A DNA stretch of 64,000 nt from Pseudomonas sp. RC10 (GTDB lineage: Bacteria; Pseudomonadota; Gammaproteobacteria; Pseudomonadales; Pseudomonadaceae), in contig NZ_CP151650.1 in assembly GCF_038397775.1 (NCBI RefSeq), positions 4,526,001 to 4,590,000 on the forward strand, written 5' to 3'. The position numbers and the translations under genes were made by a program. Below are positions 42,543-52,019 of the stretch, piece by piece. Below the pieces are notes generated by a model. It saw nothing but the letters and a program-made list of their open reading frames with translations. It was not told where the DNA came from and ran no database searches. Position 1 is the stretch's first letter. The number at the start of each line of letters is the position of its first letter.

Positions 42543-43897
42543 GATGCATCCTCCAGATGAACGCGGGGCGTGACCGCTTCACGGGGCAGCAGCAACGAGG
42601 CGACCGCCACCACCTGACGCACCGCCTTGGTCGCCCCGCCGCCGCCATAAGGTCCGTTGGTGTACAAGGTTTCCACTTCGTTGCCGATCCGCACCGCTTC
42701 GGCCTTGTCGGCGCAACGGGCCGCGACCCGCAAACGCGCTTCCCACGGCTCACTCAGGGCACGCGAACCCAACTCGAAACCGTGCAACGAATCGACCCCG
42801 ATCAGCTCGGCGCGCACGTCGTCAAACACCACACCGGTGATTTTCAATCGCTCCAGCACCACGTCCCGCGCCAGTTGCGCCCGGGCCAGCGCACCGGGGC
42901 CGCCGTAGGAGATCTGTCCTTCACCGATCCAGCCGTCGAGAAACCCCACCGACACTTTCAACGTCTCGGGGCGTGCGCGACCGGACGCCCCTTCGGCACG
43001 CACTTCGTTGGGCGCTACGACATTAAAAGAAACGCCCGAAAAATCCGCCGTCACATCAGGGGTCAGGTACGCGCTAGGGTTGTGCACTTCGTAGATCATC
43101 TGCTCAGTGCAGGTCGCCGTGTCGATACGTCCGCCGGACCCTGCGACCTTGCTGATCACTGCCCGGCCCTCCGCGTCGATCTCGGCCAGCGGGAAACCCA
43201 ACCGCGCCAGATCCGGCACGTCTTTCACGCCGGGGTCAGCGAAATAGCCCCCGGTGATTTGCCCCGCGCACTCCAGCAGGTGACCGATCAGCGTGCCGCG
43301 CCCCAACCGCGCCCAGTCGTCCGACGCCCAGCCGAATTCGAACAGCTGAGGCGCCAAGAACAGCGAAGGGTCGGCCACGCGCCCGGTAATCACCACGTCA
43401 GCATCGGCCTTCAGTGCGTCAACAATGCCTTCAGCCCCCAGATAAGCGTTGGCGGAAATCAGCCGGTCTCCCAGCGCCTTGATCGTCGAGCCGTTGTCCA
43501 GCTTCTGTTCAGGGCTCAGCTGCGCGAGCACATCATCCCCCGTCAGCGCGGCGACTTTCAGGCCGTGCAACCCCAGCGTCGCCGCGATCCGCCGCACCTC
43601 TTTCGCGGCCGACAACGGGTTGGCCGCGCCCATGTTGGTGATCACCCGCAAGCGTTGCTGCCCCGGCTCACGGCCACGGGCCACGAACGGCAGGACGCGA
43701 CGCATGCGCTCGCTCAACAACGGGTCGAAACCGGCGTCGGGATCAGTGAGCCGCGCCTGTTGCGCGAGGGCGATGGTGCGCTCGGCCAGGCATTCGAACA
43801 CCAGGTAATCCAGCGCGCCTTTTTCAGCCAGCTCCACGGCCGGCTCGATGCGGTCGCCCGAGTAACCGGCGCCGGAGCCAATACGTAAAGTTTTCAT
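42539..43897 (-). CDS. AtuA-family protein (DUF1446)
   Basis: The 452-residue protein begins LRIGSGAGYSGDRIEPAVELAEKGALDYLVFECLAERTIALAQ and carries ITNMGAANP, VVITGRVADPSLFLAP and GAGQ-type CAGQITGGYF, the hallmarks of DUF1446/AtuA proteins. AtuA belongs to the acyclic terpene (citronellol) pathway in P. aeruginosa, but similar proteins occur with organic-acid transporters. Here none of the other atu genes (atuB-H) is present, while a CitMHS transporter and a LysR regulator are, so the substrate is more likely a carboxylic acid. It abuts the transporter gene with no gap. Confidence 0.85.
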   Translation of the reverse strand: MKTLRIGSGAGYSGDRIEPAVELAEKGALDYLVFECLAERTIALAQQARLTDPDAGFDPLLSERMRRVLPFVARGREPGQQRLRVITNMGAANPLSAAKEVRRIAATLGLHGLKVAALTGDDVLAQLSPEQKLDNGSTIKALGDRLISANAYLGAEGIVDALKADADVVITGRVADPSLFLAPQLFEFGWASDDWARLGRGTLIGHLLECAGQITGGYFADPGVKDVPDLARLGFPLAEIDAEGRAVISKVAGSGGRIDTATCTEQMIYEVHNPSAYLTPDVTADFSGVSFNVVAPNEVRAEGASGRARPETLKVSVGFLDGWIGEGQISYGGPGALARAQLARDVVLERLKITGVVFDDVRAELIGVDSLHGFELGSRALSEPWEARLRVAARCADKAEAVRIGNEVETLYTNGPYGGGGATKAVRQVVAVASLLLPREAVTPRVHLEDAS

Positions 43898-45190
43898 TCA
43901 AAACACTCCCAGCAGCAGTGCGGTGAGGGTCATCAGCACCGATGCGCCAAACAGAAACGGGATGGTGAAACGCTGGTGGTCGGCCAGTTCGACCTTGCAC
44001 AGCCCCACCAACAGAAAGGTCGCAGGGGTCAGCGGGCTGACCGGGAAACCGGTGGTGTGCACGCCCAGTAATGAAGCTTGAGCGACTTGCAGCGGATCGA
44101 CGCCCAACGCGCGGCCGACTTCGGCGATCACCGGCATCACACCGAAGTAAAAGGAATCCGGGTCGAACAACAGGCTCAGCGGCATCGACAGGAAGCCCAC
44201 GATCATCGGGATCAATTTGCCGTGGCCTGCCGGAATTTGCGCCACCGCGACTTCGGCCATGGCCTTGAGCATGCCGGTGCCTTGCATGATCCCGGTGAAC
44301 ACACCCGCCGCCAGAAGAATGCTGGCCATGGTCAGCGCGGTCTTGGCGTGGGCGTCGATGCGCGCCCGTTGGGCATCGACGTTGGGGTAGTTGATGCACA
44401 GCGCCAGCACGGTGCCGACCATGAACATCACCACCGGATCGACCCAGCCCACGATCATCACGGCCATGACTACAACGGTCAGCAGCAGGTTGAGCCAGAA
44501 CAGGCGCGGACGGCGCAGCACTTCTTCCTGCTCGGTGAGGACGCGTTCGGGCACCACATCGACCTTCGCTCCGGCGCCAAGCCCCAGGCGCTTTTCTTCA
44601 CGACGCCCCAGCAGCCAGGCACTGATGAAGACAAACGCCAGGCCGACGATCTGCACCGGAATCAGCGGCTGGAACAGCTCGGCCACGGGCACGTGCAAGG
44701 CGGCGGACGAACGCAACACCGGGCCGGTCCATGGCAGGAAATTCACCCCCGCCGCCATCGCCGCGACGCAGGCCAGAATCCGCCGGTCGATGCCCAGCCG
44801 CGTGTACAGCGGCAGCATGGCCGGGATGGTCACTAGAAAAGTCACCGCGCCCGAACCGTCGAGGTGGACCAGCAACGCCAGCAGCGCCGTGCCGACGACA
44901 ATCCGCGTCGGACGCGTGCCCACCGTGCGCAGGATGCGGTCGATGATCGGGTCGAGCATGCCTGCGTCGGTCATCACTCCGAAGAATAGGATGGCGAACA
45001 CGAACATGCCGACCACAGGGGCGACGTTCTTGATGCCGGTGATGATGAACCCGCTGGTTTGCAGACCGAAGCCGCCGATGAGCGCGGCGACGATCGGCAA
45101 GGCGATCAGGGCAACCAGGGGCGAGAGGCGCTTGCTCATGACGGCGGCGAGCAAACAGAGAATGGTGATGACACCGAGGGTGGCGAGCAT
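43898..45190 (-). CDS. CitMHS-family metal-citrate/carboxylate transporter
   Basis: The 430-residue protein has about twelve helices and matches the CitMHS group: LVALIALPIVAALIGGFG, FVFAILFFGVMTDAGMLDPIIDRIL and VHLDGSGAVTFLVTIPAMLPLY near residues 105-125 are characteristic of citrate-Mg2+:H+ symporters. It would import a carboxylate, perhaps as a metal complex. Its stop codon meets the start of the DUF1446 gene at 43898-43897 with no gap, so the operon is transporter, DUF1446, small partner. A LysR gene is divergent. Confidence 0.87.
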   Translation of the reverse strand: MLATLGVITILCLLAAVMSKRLSPLVALIALPIVAALIGGFGLQTSGFIITGIKNVAPVVGMFVFAILFFGVMTDAGMLDPIIDRILRTVGTRPTRIVVGTALLALLVHLDGSGAVTFLVTIPAMLPLYTRLGIDRRILACVAAMAAGVNFLPWTGPVLRSSAALHVPVAELFQPLIPVQIVGLAFVFISAWLLGRREEKRLGLGAGAKVDVVPERVLTEQEEVLRRPRLFWLNLLLTVVVMAVMIVGWVDPVVMFMVGTVLALCINYPNVDAQRARIDAHAKTALTMASILLAAGVFTGIMQGTGMLKAMAEVAVAQIPAGHGKLIPMIVGFLSMPLSLLFDPDSFYFGVMPVIAEVGRALGVDPLQVAQASLLGVHTTGFPVSPLTPATFLLVGLCKVELADHQRFTIPFLFGASVLMTLTALLLGVF

Positions 45191-45354
45191 GGGCGAGTCC
45201 TTGTCATTCCTGTCCGAAGGGCGGCGGAACGAGCTGTTGTTGTTTTCAACGAGTATCGAAACGGGGGTAAGCTTTGTAAATTGAAATGTTCGATGGTCTG
45301 CGTTCGTAAAAACAGAACGTGGCAGGTATGCCGCAGAGCGTCGAACGGTGCGTG

Positions 45355-45371
45355 CCCACGCAGAGCGTGGG
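45355..45371. repeat. CCCACGC-AGA-GCGTGGG hairpin of the common Pseudomonas repeat
   Basis: A 7-base perfect stem with a 3-base loop, followed by GAACGATCA. This short unit recurs in intergenic DNA of many Pseudomonas genomes, from memory. It is located 29-45 bases before the LysR start, so it could also affect expression. Confidence 0.55.
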
Positions 45372-45399
45372 AACGATCAACCCCATCATCGAGGCCCGC

Positions 45400-46293
45400 A
45401 TGAAAAACTCGATCCAGCACATCCGCGCCTTTCTGGCCGTCGCCCACAGCGGCAGCTTCGCCAAAGCGGCCCTTGAACTGAACCTCTCGCCGTCCGCCCT
45501 GACCGTGCAAATCCAGCAACTGGAAGAATGGCTCGGCGTCACCCTGCTGGAGCGCAGCCCGCGCCAAGTCAGCCTCACCGCTGCCGGGCAGAACAACCGC
45601 GGGCCGATGGAAAAACTGCTGCTGGACCTGGACAACATCGTCAGCGGCTCGCGGGATCTGGCGGCGTTGCGTCGCGGGGTGGTGACCGTGGCGGCTCTGC
45701 CCTCTCTGTGTTCCGGCGCCCTGCCACCGATGCTCAAGGCCTTCCGCGAGCAATTCCCCGGCGTCGAAGTACGGCTGCGGGACGTAGTGGCTCAGCGCAT
45801 CGATGCGTTGGTGCGCGACGGCGAAGTGGATTTCGGGCTGGGGGTGCGGGCGCGCATGAGCCACGGGCTGGCGTTCGAGGTGGTGATGGAGGACCGTTTA
45901 AGCCTGTTCGTGCCCCTCGATCATCCGCTGGCCAAACGGCGTTCGATTGCGCTGTCCGACATCGCCGGCGAACCGATCATCCTCACCGGCCGCGACAGCA
46001 GCGTGCGCGAAAAAGTGGAGCAACTGTTCGCCGAAGAAGGCCTGACCCTGACACCGGGACTGGAAGCGAACTACATGTCCACGGTCATGGCACTGGTGCG
46101 GCAAGGGCTGGGGATGACACTGCTGCCGGAATCCGCCGACGAAGGCCGGGGCGATCTGGCACAAGTGCGGGTCGAGCATGCGGGGGTGAATCGGGAGATC
46201 GGATTGATCACGCGGGTGGGGTTCGGAATGAGTCCGGCGGCGGAAAAGTTCGTTGACATGATGAAAAGATCACTGCCTCCACGCTCCAACTGA
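45400..46293 (+). CDS. LysR-family transcriptional regulator
   Basis: The 297-residue protein opens MKNSIQHIRAFLAVAHSGSFAKAALELNLSPSALTVQIQQLEEWLG, a clear LysR helix-turn-helix, with VTVAALPSLCSGALPPMLKAFREQFPGVEVRLRD at the start of the effector domain. It is divergent from the CitMHS operon, 209 bases away, and is its likely regulator. GAGG lies 5 bases before the ATG; a longer in-frame reading to 45319 has no such site and covers the hairpin repeat. Confidence 0.9.
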   Translation: MKNSIQHIRAFLAVAHSGSFAKAALELNLSPSALTVQIQQLEEWLGVTLLERSPRQVSLTAAGQNNRGPMEKLLLDLDNIVSGSRDLAALRRGVVTVAALPSLCSGALPPMLKAFREQFPGVEVRLRDVVAQRIDALVRDGEVDFGLGVRARMSHGLAFEVVMEDRLSLFVPLDHPLAKRRSIALSDIAGEPIILTGRDSSVREKVEQLFAEEGLTLTPGLEANYMSTVMALVRQGLGMTLLPESADEGRGDLAQVRVEHAGVNREIGLITRVGFGMSPAAEKFVDMMKRSLPPRSN

Positions 46294-46698
46294 CAAAACG
46301 CAACCCGCTTCTGCCGAAGGCGTAGGAGTTGGCTTGCCTACGATCTGGCGCATAGCGGCGGTAAAGTCGGTGTTAACGGTGTGTCAGGTGTATTGAGTCG
46401 TCAGGTTTTACTGCCGCTACGCGCCAGATCGCAGGCAAGCCGGCTCCTACGGCCTCCGGCCAGAATCAAAAGCAAGCGTACGCCACCGACCTTCTTGCAG
46501 CTTGTAGCTCGAAGCTCGCCGCTCGCCGCTGCTCCCGTGGCTGAACGCCACCTGAACACCTGCACAAATCCGGGAAAAAGCAAAAAAACAAGTATGCTCA
46601 TTCAATAATGAGTATCATTATGTTACACATTGCCTGAATGCGAATGGCTTGCGACCGTGTTCAGGCTGCACACCCTATCAGATTTACACCGGTGATAA
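46294..46698 (+). promoter_or_regulatory. gene-free stretch with REP pair and efeU promoter
   Basis: No gene is seen. A REP inverted pair occupies about 46305-46467 (CTGCCGAAGGCGTAGGAGTTGGC and the inverse GATCGCAGGCAAGCCGGCTCCTACGG). The rest is AT-rich and carries a strong Fur box at 46604-46621, which should control the iron uptake operon. The first gene starts 77 bases after that box. Confidence 0.75.
46604..46621 (+). promoter_or_regulatory. Fur box upstream of efeU
   Basis: AATAATGAGTATCATTAT is close to the Fur consensus GATAATGATAATCATTATC, with two mismatches in the central 18 bases. It lies 78-95 bases upstream of the FTR1 gene and is followed by an AT-rich block consistent with a promoter. 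Iron-responsive repression of the operon is expected. Confidence 0.85.
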
Positions 46699-47568
46699 AT
46701 GCTCGTTCCTTTTTTGATCATGTTGCGCGAAGGGATTGAAGCCGCGCTTATCGTAGGCATCATTGCCAGCTACCTCAAACAGACCGGCCGTGGCGAGTGG
46801 ATGCCCGCCGTCTGGATCGGGGTGTTCCTCGCGGCGGCGTTGGCGCTGTTCGTCGGGGGCGGCCTGGAATTGGTCAGCGCCGAATTCCCGCAGAAACAAC
46901 AGGAACTGTTCGAAGGCGTGGTCGGCCTGATCGCTGTGGTCATCCTCAGTTCGATGGTCGTCTGGATGCGCAAAGTGGCGCGCTCGGTCAAACATGACCT
47001 GCACCAATCCCTGGACGCCGCCCTCGCCGGTTCGAAAAACCAGACCTACGCGCTGATCGGCATGGTGTTCTTCGCCGTCGCCCGTGAAAGCCTCGAAACC
47101 GTGTTCTTCCTGCTGGCCGTGTTCCAGCAGAGTGAAGGCGTGTCCGGCCCGCTCGGCGCGCTGTTCGGCCTGATCATCGCGGTCGCCATCGGTGTGGCCA
47201 TCTATAAAGGCAGCCTGCGCCTGAACCTGAGCCGCTTCTTCCGCTACACCGGCTTGTTCATCCTCATCGTGGCCGCTGGCATTCTGTCCAACTCCGTGCG
47301 TTCGCTGCACGAAGCCGGGGTCTGGAACCACTTCCAGGACGTGGTCTTCGACATCAGTGCGACCTTGCCGATGGACGGCCCGACCGGATCGGTGCTGGCT
47401 GGCATGTTCGGTTATCAGGATGCCCCGACCGTCAGCGTGCTGGTGGCGTACCTCGCCTACCTGGTCTTCGCGCTGTTCCTGTTCTTCAAGCCGCAGGCGC
47501 GGGTGGTGAGTCTGCCCACCCGACCGGCCCATGAACACGGCCACTCTTCCTCAGTTACGAACAAATAA
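46699..47568 (+). CDS. efeU: FTR1-family iron permease
   Basis: The 289-residue protein has seven hydrophobic helices and two REXXE iron-binding motifs, REGIE in helix 1 (about residue 11) and RESLE in helix 4 (about residue 135). These glutamates are needed for iron transport in Ftr1/EfeU. It imports ferric or oxidised ferrous iron across the inner membrane together with the periplasmic EfeO and EfeB made from the same operon. The ribosome site is weak (GGTGAT). EfeO follows after 8 bases. Confidence 0.93.
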   Translation: MLVPFLIMLREGIEAALIVGIIASYLKQTGRGEWMPAVWIGVFLAAALALFVGGGLELVSAEFPQKQQELFEGVVGLIAVVILSSMVVWMRKVARSVKHDLHQSLDAALAGSKNQTYALIGMVFFAVARESLETVFFLLAVFQQSEGVSGPLGALFGLIIAVAIGVAIYKGSLRLNLSRFFRYTGLFILIVAAGILSNSVRSLHEAGVWNHFQDVVFDISATLPMDGPTGSVLAGMFGYQDAPTVSVLVAYLAYLVFALFLFFKPQARVVSLPTRPAHEHGHSSSVTNK

Positions 47569-47576
47569 GGGCAACC

Positions 47577-48785
47577 ATGACCAGTCAGACCGGCCTTCCT
47601 CCGCAGAAAGCCAAGCCTAAACGCGCCCTGCAATTTGCCGTCGCAGGTTCCGTGCTGCTGATGATCGCCGCAGGCGCCATGTTCTATTTCGCCTCGCAAG
47701 CCGCGCAGAAAAAGCGCATCGCCAACGGCGGCAATGAAACCGTGGTGACCATTAACGCCAAGAGCTGCGAGCCGAACGCCATCACCGTGCCTGCGGGCAA
47801 GCATGCGTTCCGAATCGTCAACGCCTCCGAGCGTGCCGTTGAGTGGGAAATCCTCGACGGCGTACTGGTGGTCGAAGAGCGCGAAAACATCGTTCCCGGC
47901 CTGAGTCAGATCATCAACGCCAACCTGCAGCCAGGCGATTACGCGATCACTTGCGGCCTGCTGAGCAACCCGCGCGGCACTCTGCACGTGACGCCAACCG
48001 CTGAATCCGAAGCCGCTGCGAAAGCCCGTCCTTCGATGGTCGCCTTTATCGGCCCGCTGTCGGAGTACCGCGTCTACCTGAGCACCCAGAGCAGCGCGCT
48101 GATCCGCGCCACCGCCGATCTGCAACAGGCCATCGACAGCGGCGATCTGGCCGCCGCGCAGAAAGCCTACGCCCCGGCCCGCGCCGCGTATCAGCGGATT
48201 GCGCCCGCCGCGCAGCGCTTGGCCGAGCTGGACAATGCGATCAACGCCCGCGCCGACTATTTCGAGAAACGCGAGCAGGACGCTGGTTTCAGCGGCTTCC
48301 ACCGCATCGAATTCGGCCTTTTCTCGCAGAAATCCGTGGACGGCCTGTCGCCCGTTGCGCAGAAGCTGCAAGCCGACATCGCGACGCTGAAAACCCAATT
48401 GCTGGCCCAAAGCATCGCGCCTGAGCAACTGGCGAGCATGGTGGTGCGCAACATGCGCAGCCTGGCCGACATCCGCAGCAACGGCGAAGAAGAGCGTTAC
48501 AGCCACCTCGACGTCAGCGGTTTCGCCGCCAACCTGGAAGGCACTCGCAAAGTCATCGAGCTGTTGCGTCCACTGCTGGCCAGGAACTGGGGCGAGGTGC
48601 TGAAGAAGATCGACGACGCCAGCACCGCACTGGACGACCAGTTGCTGATGCTCAAGACCGAAAACGGCTACAAGCCGTACGACCAGGTCGGCACAGAACA
48701 ACGCAAACAAATCGCAGACAAGGCCAAGGCGCTGGCCGATGCACTCGATGGAATCGATCCGGCCCTGGGCCTCACTGGCCTCTAA
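47577..48785 (+). CDS. efeO: EfeO-type iron uptake protein (cupredoxin plus imelysin/M75)
   Basis: The 402-residue protein starts with a signal anchor (FAVAGSVLLMIAAGAMFYFA) followed by a cupredoxin-like domain (NAKSCEPNAITVPAGKHAFRIVN, about 60-140) and a C-terminal imelysin (M75) domain with the HxxE motif in SGFHRIEFGLFSQ. It is the periplasmic iron-binding and oxidation partner of EfeU. It is 8 bases after efeU. A second imelysin-only copy is at 50202 in the same operon. Confidence 0.9.
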   Translation: MTSQTGLPPQKAKPKRALQFAVAGSVLLMIAAGAMFYFASQAAQKKRIANGGNETVVTINAKSCEPNAITVPAGKHAFRIVNASERAVEWEILDGVLVVEERENIVPGLSQIINANLQPGDYAITCGLLSNPRGTLHVTPTAESEAAAKARPSMVAFIGPLSEYRVYLSTQSSALIRATADLQQAIDSGDLAAAQKAYAPARAAYQRIAPAAQRLAELDNAINARADYFEKREQDAGFSGFHRIEFGLFSQKSVDGLSPVAQKLQADIATLKTQLLAQSIAPEQLASMVVRNMRSLADIRSNGEEERYSHLDVSGFAANLEGTRKVIELLRPLLARNWGEVLKKIDDASTALDDQLLMLKTENGYKPYDQVGTEQRKQIADKAKALADALDGIDPALGLTGL

Positions 48786-48851
48786 GCGTGCCCTGGCGGG
48801 TGCCCCTCTGCACCCGCCCGGCCCTGAAACCCGAGCGAAGAAACTATCCAC

Positions 48852-50174
48852 ATGAAAGACTCCGATTCGTCCAACGCCCCGATTTCCGCTGAACGCCGCC
48901 GTGTCCTGATGGGCCTTGGCGCTGCCGGTGCTGCTATTGCCGGTGCCAGCCTGAGCGGCAATGCCCTCGCAGCCACCAGTGCCCCGGCGCAAGTGACCGA
49001 AGCCCCGAAAAGCGAAAAGACCCAAGATCGCAACGAGTTCCACGGTGTGCATCAGACCGGCATCGTCACCCCGCGCCCGACGGCGGGCATGGTGGTGGCC
49101 TTCGACGTGCTGGCCCAGGACACCGACGACCTCGAACGCCTGTTCCGCACGCTCAACGAGCGCATCACGTTCCTGATGACCGGCGGCGCCGTGCCTCAGG
49201 TCGATCCGAAGCTGCCGCCGCTGGACTCCGGCATTCTTGGCCCGGTGGTCACCCCGGATAACCTGACCATTACCGTGTCGGTCGGCGACTCGCTGTTCGA
49301 CGAGCGTTTCGGTCTGGAGCACGTCAAGCCCAAGCGCCTGCAACGCATGGTCGGTTTTCCCAACGACGCCCTCGAAGCGGCCTGCTGCCATGGCGACCTG
49401 AGCATTCAGTTCTGCTCCAACGCGCCGGACAGCAACATTCACGCCCTGCGCGACATCGTGAAAAACCTGCCGGACCTGCTGTTGGTGCGCTGGAAGCAGG
49501 AAGGCACCGTGCCCGCCCAGGCCCCGCTCAAACCAGGCCAACCGCCTGAGAGCGCGCGCAATTTCCTCGGCTTCCGCGACGGCTCGGCCAACCCGGATTC
49601 CAACAACCAGAAGACCATGAACGAACTGGTCTGGGTGCAAGCCGGCAGCGACGAGCCCGCCTGGGCCGCCAACGGCAGCTATCAGGCCGTGCGCATCATT
49701 CGCAACCTGGTCGAGCGCTGGGACCGCACCCCGTTGCAGGAACAGGAAGCGATTTTTGGCCGGGTCAAAACCACCGGCGCGCCTATGGATGGCAAGACCG
49801 AAACCGACGTCCCGGATTACACCAAGGACCCGGAAGGCAAGCTCACCAAACTCGACGCTCACATCCGCCTGGCCAACCCGCGCACGGCCGAAAGCCAGCG
49901 CAACCTGATCCTGCGCCGTCCGTTCAACTACTCCAACGGCGTGATGAAAAACGGCCAGCTGGACATGGGCCTGTTGTTCATCTGCTACCAGTCGGATCTG
50001 GAAAAAGGCTTTATCACCGTGCAGACCCGCCTCAACGGCGAGCCGCTGGAGGAGTACCTGAAGCCGGTCGGTGGCGGGTATTTCTTCACCTTGCCGGGTG
50101 TGAAAGACAGCAACGATTTCATAGGTCGGTCGCTGATGGCCGCTGCCTCCGCTGTAAAAACAAAAACTGCCTGA
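48852..50174 (+). CDS. efeB: EfeB, Tat-exported Dyp-type peroxidase/deferrochelatase
   Basis: The 440-residue protein has a twin-arginine signal ([27 protein letters not shown]) and a Dyp-peroxidase domain with the distal GFRDGSANP motif (GxxDG, about residue 240) and the proximal haem histidine in [14 protein letters not shown] (about residue 337). Haem is loaded in the cytoplasm and the folded enzyme is exported. In E. coli EfeB oxidises ferrous iron and may free iron from haem. It is between the two EfeO copies and 66 bases after the first. Confidence 0.93.
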   Translation: MKDSDSSNAPISAERRRVLMGLGAAGAAIAGASLSGNALAATSAPAQVTEAPKSEKTQDRNEFHGVHQTGIVTPRPTAGMVVAFDVLAQDTDDLERLFRTLNERITFLMTGGAVPQVDPKLPPLDSGILGPVVTPDNLTITVSVGDSLFDERFGLEHVKPKRLQRMVGFPNDALEAACCHGDLSIQFCSNAPDSNIHALRDIVKNLPDLLLVRWKQEGTVPAQAPLKPGQPPESARNFLGFRDGSANPDSNNQKTMNELVWVQAGSDEPAWAANGSYQAVRIIRNLVERWDRTPLQEQEAIFGRVKTTGAPMDGKTETDVPDYTKDPEGKLTKLDAHIRLANPRTAESQRNLILRRPFNYSNGVMKNGQLDMGLLFICYQSDLEKGFITVQTRLNGEPLEEYLKPVGGGYFFTLPGVKDSNDFIGRSLMAAASAVKTKTA

Positions 50175-50201
50175 CAACCCTTACCTCACAGGAAGAGCTC
50201 C

Positions 50202-51023
50202 ATGAAAAAGTCGCCTCTCGCGCTGTTGGTTACCCTTGGCTTGTTGCAGACCCCGTCCGTGTTCGCGGCGACGGCACCGCTGGACCTGGTGACCCCAGTG
50301 TCCGACTACAAAATTTACGTGACTGAAAACGTCGACAAGCTGGCCGCCGATACGCAGAAGTTCACCGACGCGATCAAGAAAGGCGACCTGGCCACCGCCA
50401 AGAAGCTGTACCCGACCACTCGCGTTGCCTACGAGTCCATCGAGCCGATCGCCGAGCTGTTCGACGACCTGGACAAGTCGATCGACTCCCGCGTTGACGA
50501 CCATGAGAAAGGCGTAGAAGCCGAAGACTTCACCGGCTTCCACCGTCTGGAGCACGCGCTCTTCGAAAAGAACACCACCAAGGATCAAGGCGCGCTGGCT
50601 GACAAGCTGATGGCTGACGTCAAAGACCTGCAAGCGCGCATCGCTGACCTGACCTTCCCGCCAGAGAAAGTCGTGGGTGGTGCAGCGGCGCTGCTGGAAG
50701 AGGTCGCGGCGACCAAGATTTCCGGTGAAGAAGACCGGTACAGCCACACCGACCTGTATGACTTCCAGGGCAACGTAGACGGCGCGAAGAAAATCGTCGA
50801 CCTGTTCAAGCCGCAATTGGAGAAGTCGGACAAGGCGTTCGTGGCCAAGGTCGACAAGAACTTCGCCACCGTGGACAAGATCCTGGCGAAGTACAAAACC
50901 AAGGATGGCGGTTTCGAAACCTATGACAAGGTGAAAGAAAACGACCGTAAAGCCCTGACCGGCCCGGTCAACACCCTGGCAGAAGACCTGTCGCAAATGC
51001 GTGGCAAACTCGGTCTGAACTGA
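50202..51023 (+). CDS. second EfeO-like protein, imelysin (M75) only
   Basis: The 273-residue protein has a signal peptide (LALLVTLGLLQTPSVFAAT) and one imelysin domain with the HxxE motif in TGFHRLEHALFEKN (about residue 112); the cupredoxin half of full EfeO is missing. It is 27 bases after efeB with a good AGGAAGAG ribosome site. The efeU-efeO-efeB-efeO order is shared by plant-associated pseudomonads, from memory. It likely binds iron in the periplasm for EfeU. A strong terminator follows. Confidence 0.92.
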   Translation: MKKSPLALLVTLGLLQTPSVFAATAPLDLVTPVSDYKIYVTENVDKLAADTQKFTDAIKKGDLATAKKLYPTTRVAYESIEPIAELFDDLDKSIDSRVDDHEKGVEAEDFTGFHRLEHALFEKNTTKDQGALADKLMADVKDLQARIADLTFPPEKVVGGAAALLEEVAATKISGEEDRYSHTDLYDFQGNVDGAKKIVDLFKPQLEKSDKAFVAKVDKNFATVDKILAKYKTKDGGFETYDKVKENDRKALTGPVNTLAEDLSQMRGKLGLN

Positions 51024-51035
51024 GTTTCAACGCGT

Positions 51036-51076
51036 TAAAAAACCGCCTGCCGATCACTCGCCAGGCGGTTTTTTTT
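51036..51076 (+). terminator. intrinsic terminator of the efeUOBO operon
   Basis: ACCGCCTG at 51042-51049 pairs with CAGGCGGT at 51062-51069, with an A run before and an eight-base T run after it. It is located 12 bases after the last stop codon and could work in both directions. Confidence 0.92.
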
Positions 51077-51103
51077 GTCCGTTGAGTCGGGCACGGTCTC
51101 ACT

Positions 51104-51192
51104 CTGTAGGAGCGAATTCATTCGCGAGTAGCCATCCCAGTCGGTACATCCCTATCGACTGGACAATTTTTCGCGAATGAATTCGCTCCCAC
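51104..51192. repeat. REP inverted pair, GAATTCATTCGCGA type
   Basis: TGTAGGAGCGAATTCATTCGCGA at the left and the inverse TCGCGAATGAATTCGCTCCCAC at the right. The same type is at 56.9 kb and as a half element at 17.2 kb. It lies between convergent operons. Confidence 0.85.
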
Positions 51193-51248
51193 GGGGGGTC
51201 AGCGGCGCATGAAGGTGTTGAGGCAGACACAGGGGGAACATCGCCAGC

Positions 51249-52019
51249 CTAAATCCCGCTGAACCAGTTGTACCCCTGATCTTCCCAATACCCCCCCGGA
51301 TAATCGTTGGTCACAAAGATCTCGACGATGTGTTTGGGGTTCTTGAAGCCCAATTTGGTCGGCACGCGGATGCGCAGCGGGTAGCCGTAGCTCGGCGGCA
51401 ACGCGACCTCGCCAAAGTCCAGCGCCAGCAGGGTTTGCGGGTGCAAGGCGGTGGGCATGTCCAGACTGGAGTAGTAACGGTCCGCGCATTTGAAGCCGAC
51501 GAATTTGGCCGAGGTGTCCGCGCCGACGTGCTCAAGGAACGTCTTCAGCGGCACCCCGCCCCACTGCCCGATGGCGCTCCAGCCTTCGACGCATATCAAC
51601 CGCGTGATATCGGTGCGTTGCGGGAGTTTGCGCAGGCCGTCGAGGGTCCACGGGGCCTTCTCTCGCACCAGCCCGGAGACGCCGAGTTTCCAGTCGGCCA
51701 CGTCCAGGTCGGGGATGTCGTCCTCGCCGTAGAACGCGTTGAACGGGAACGGGTTGCGAATCTGCTCCTTGGCGAAGGTCGGCGCCAGTTTCTGTCCGCT
51801 GAACAGCCAGGCTTGCACCCGGTCGTTAAAGCGCGACATGCTCCACAGCACTTTGTCCACCTGATCGCCGTCCTGCAGGTTGCAGCCACTGAGCATGGCC
51901 ATCGCGCCCACGGTCAGGCCGCCTTTGAGGAAGTGACGGCGTTGCAGGTTTTCCAGCTGAATCTGTTGCGCCGGTTCCAGCTTGATGCGCTGGATCGCGC
52001 GTTTTTTCGGTTCAATCAT
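51249..52019 (-). CDS. molybdopterin-dependent oxidoreductase, Tat lipoprotein of the sulfite oxidase/YedY superfamily
   Basis: The 256-residue protein has LQRRHFLKGG (a Tat motif), a hydrophobic stretch and the lipobox MLSGC, so it should be a Tat-exported lipoprotein. The sulfite-oxidase fold has the molybdenum-ligand cysteine in RLICVEGWSAIGQWGG (about residue 140) and the C-terminal YGYPLRIRVPTKLGFKNPKHIVEI. It resembles MsrP/YedY, which repairs methionine sulfoxide in the periplasm, but the sequence is a different branch. It overlaps the cytochrome b gene upstream by 8 bases, and electrons likely come from it. A two-component system is nearby. Confidence 0.85.
   Translation of the reverse strand: MIEPKKRAIQRIKLEPAQQIQLENLQRRHFLKGGLTVGAMAMLSGCNLQDGDQVDKVLWSMSRFNDRVQAWLFSGQKLAPTFAKEQIRNPFPFNAFYGEDDIPDLDVADWKLGVSGLVREKAPWTLDGLRKLPQRTDITRLICVEGWSAIGQWGGVPLKTFLEHVGADTSAKFVGFKCADRYYSSLDMPTALHPQTLLALDFGEVALPPSYGYPLRIRVPTKLGFKNPKHIVEIFVTNDYPGGYWEDQGYNWFSGI

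Noticed and set aside
47457..50177. A 906-codon open frame on the minus strand opposite the efe genes
   Set aside because: It mirrors efeO and efeB in the high-GC frame, has no family resemblance and is rich in low-complexity residues; the plus-strand genes carry all known motifs.
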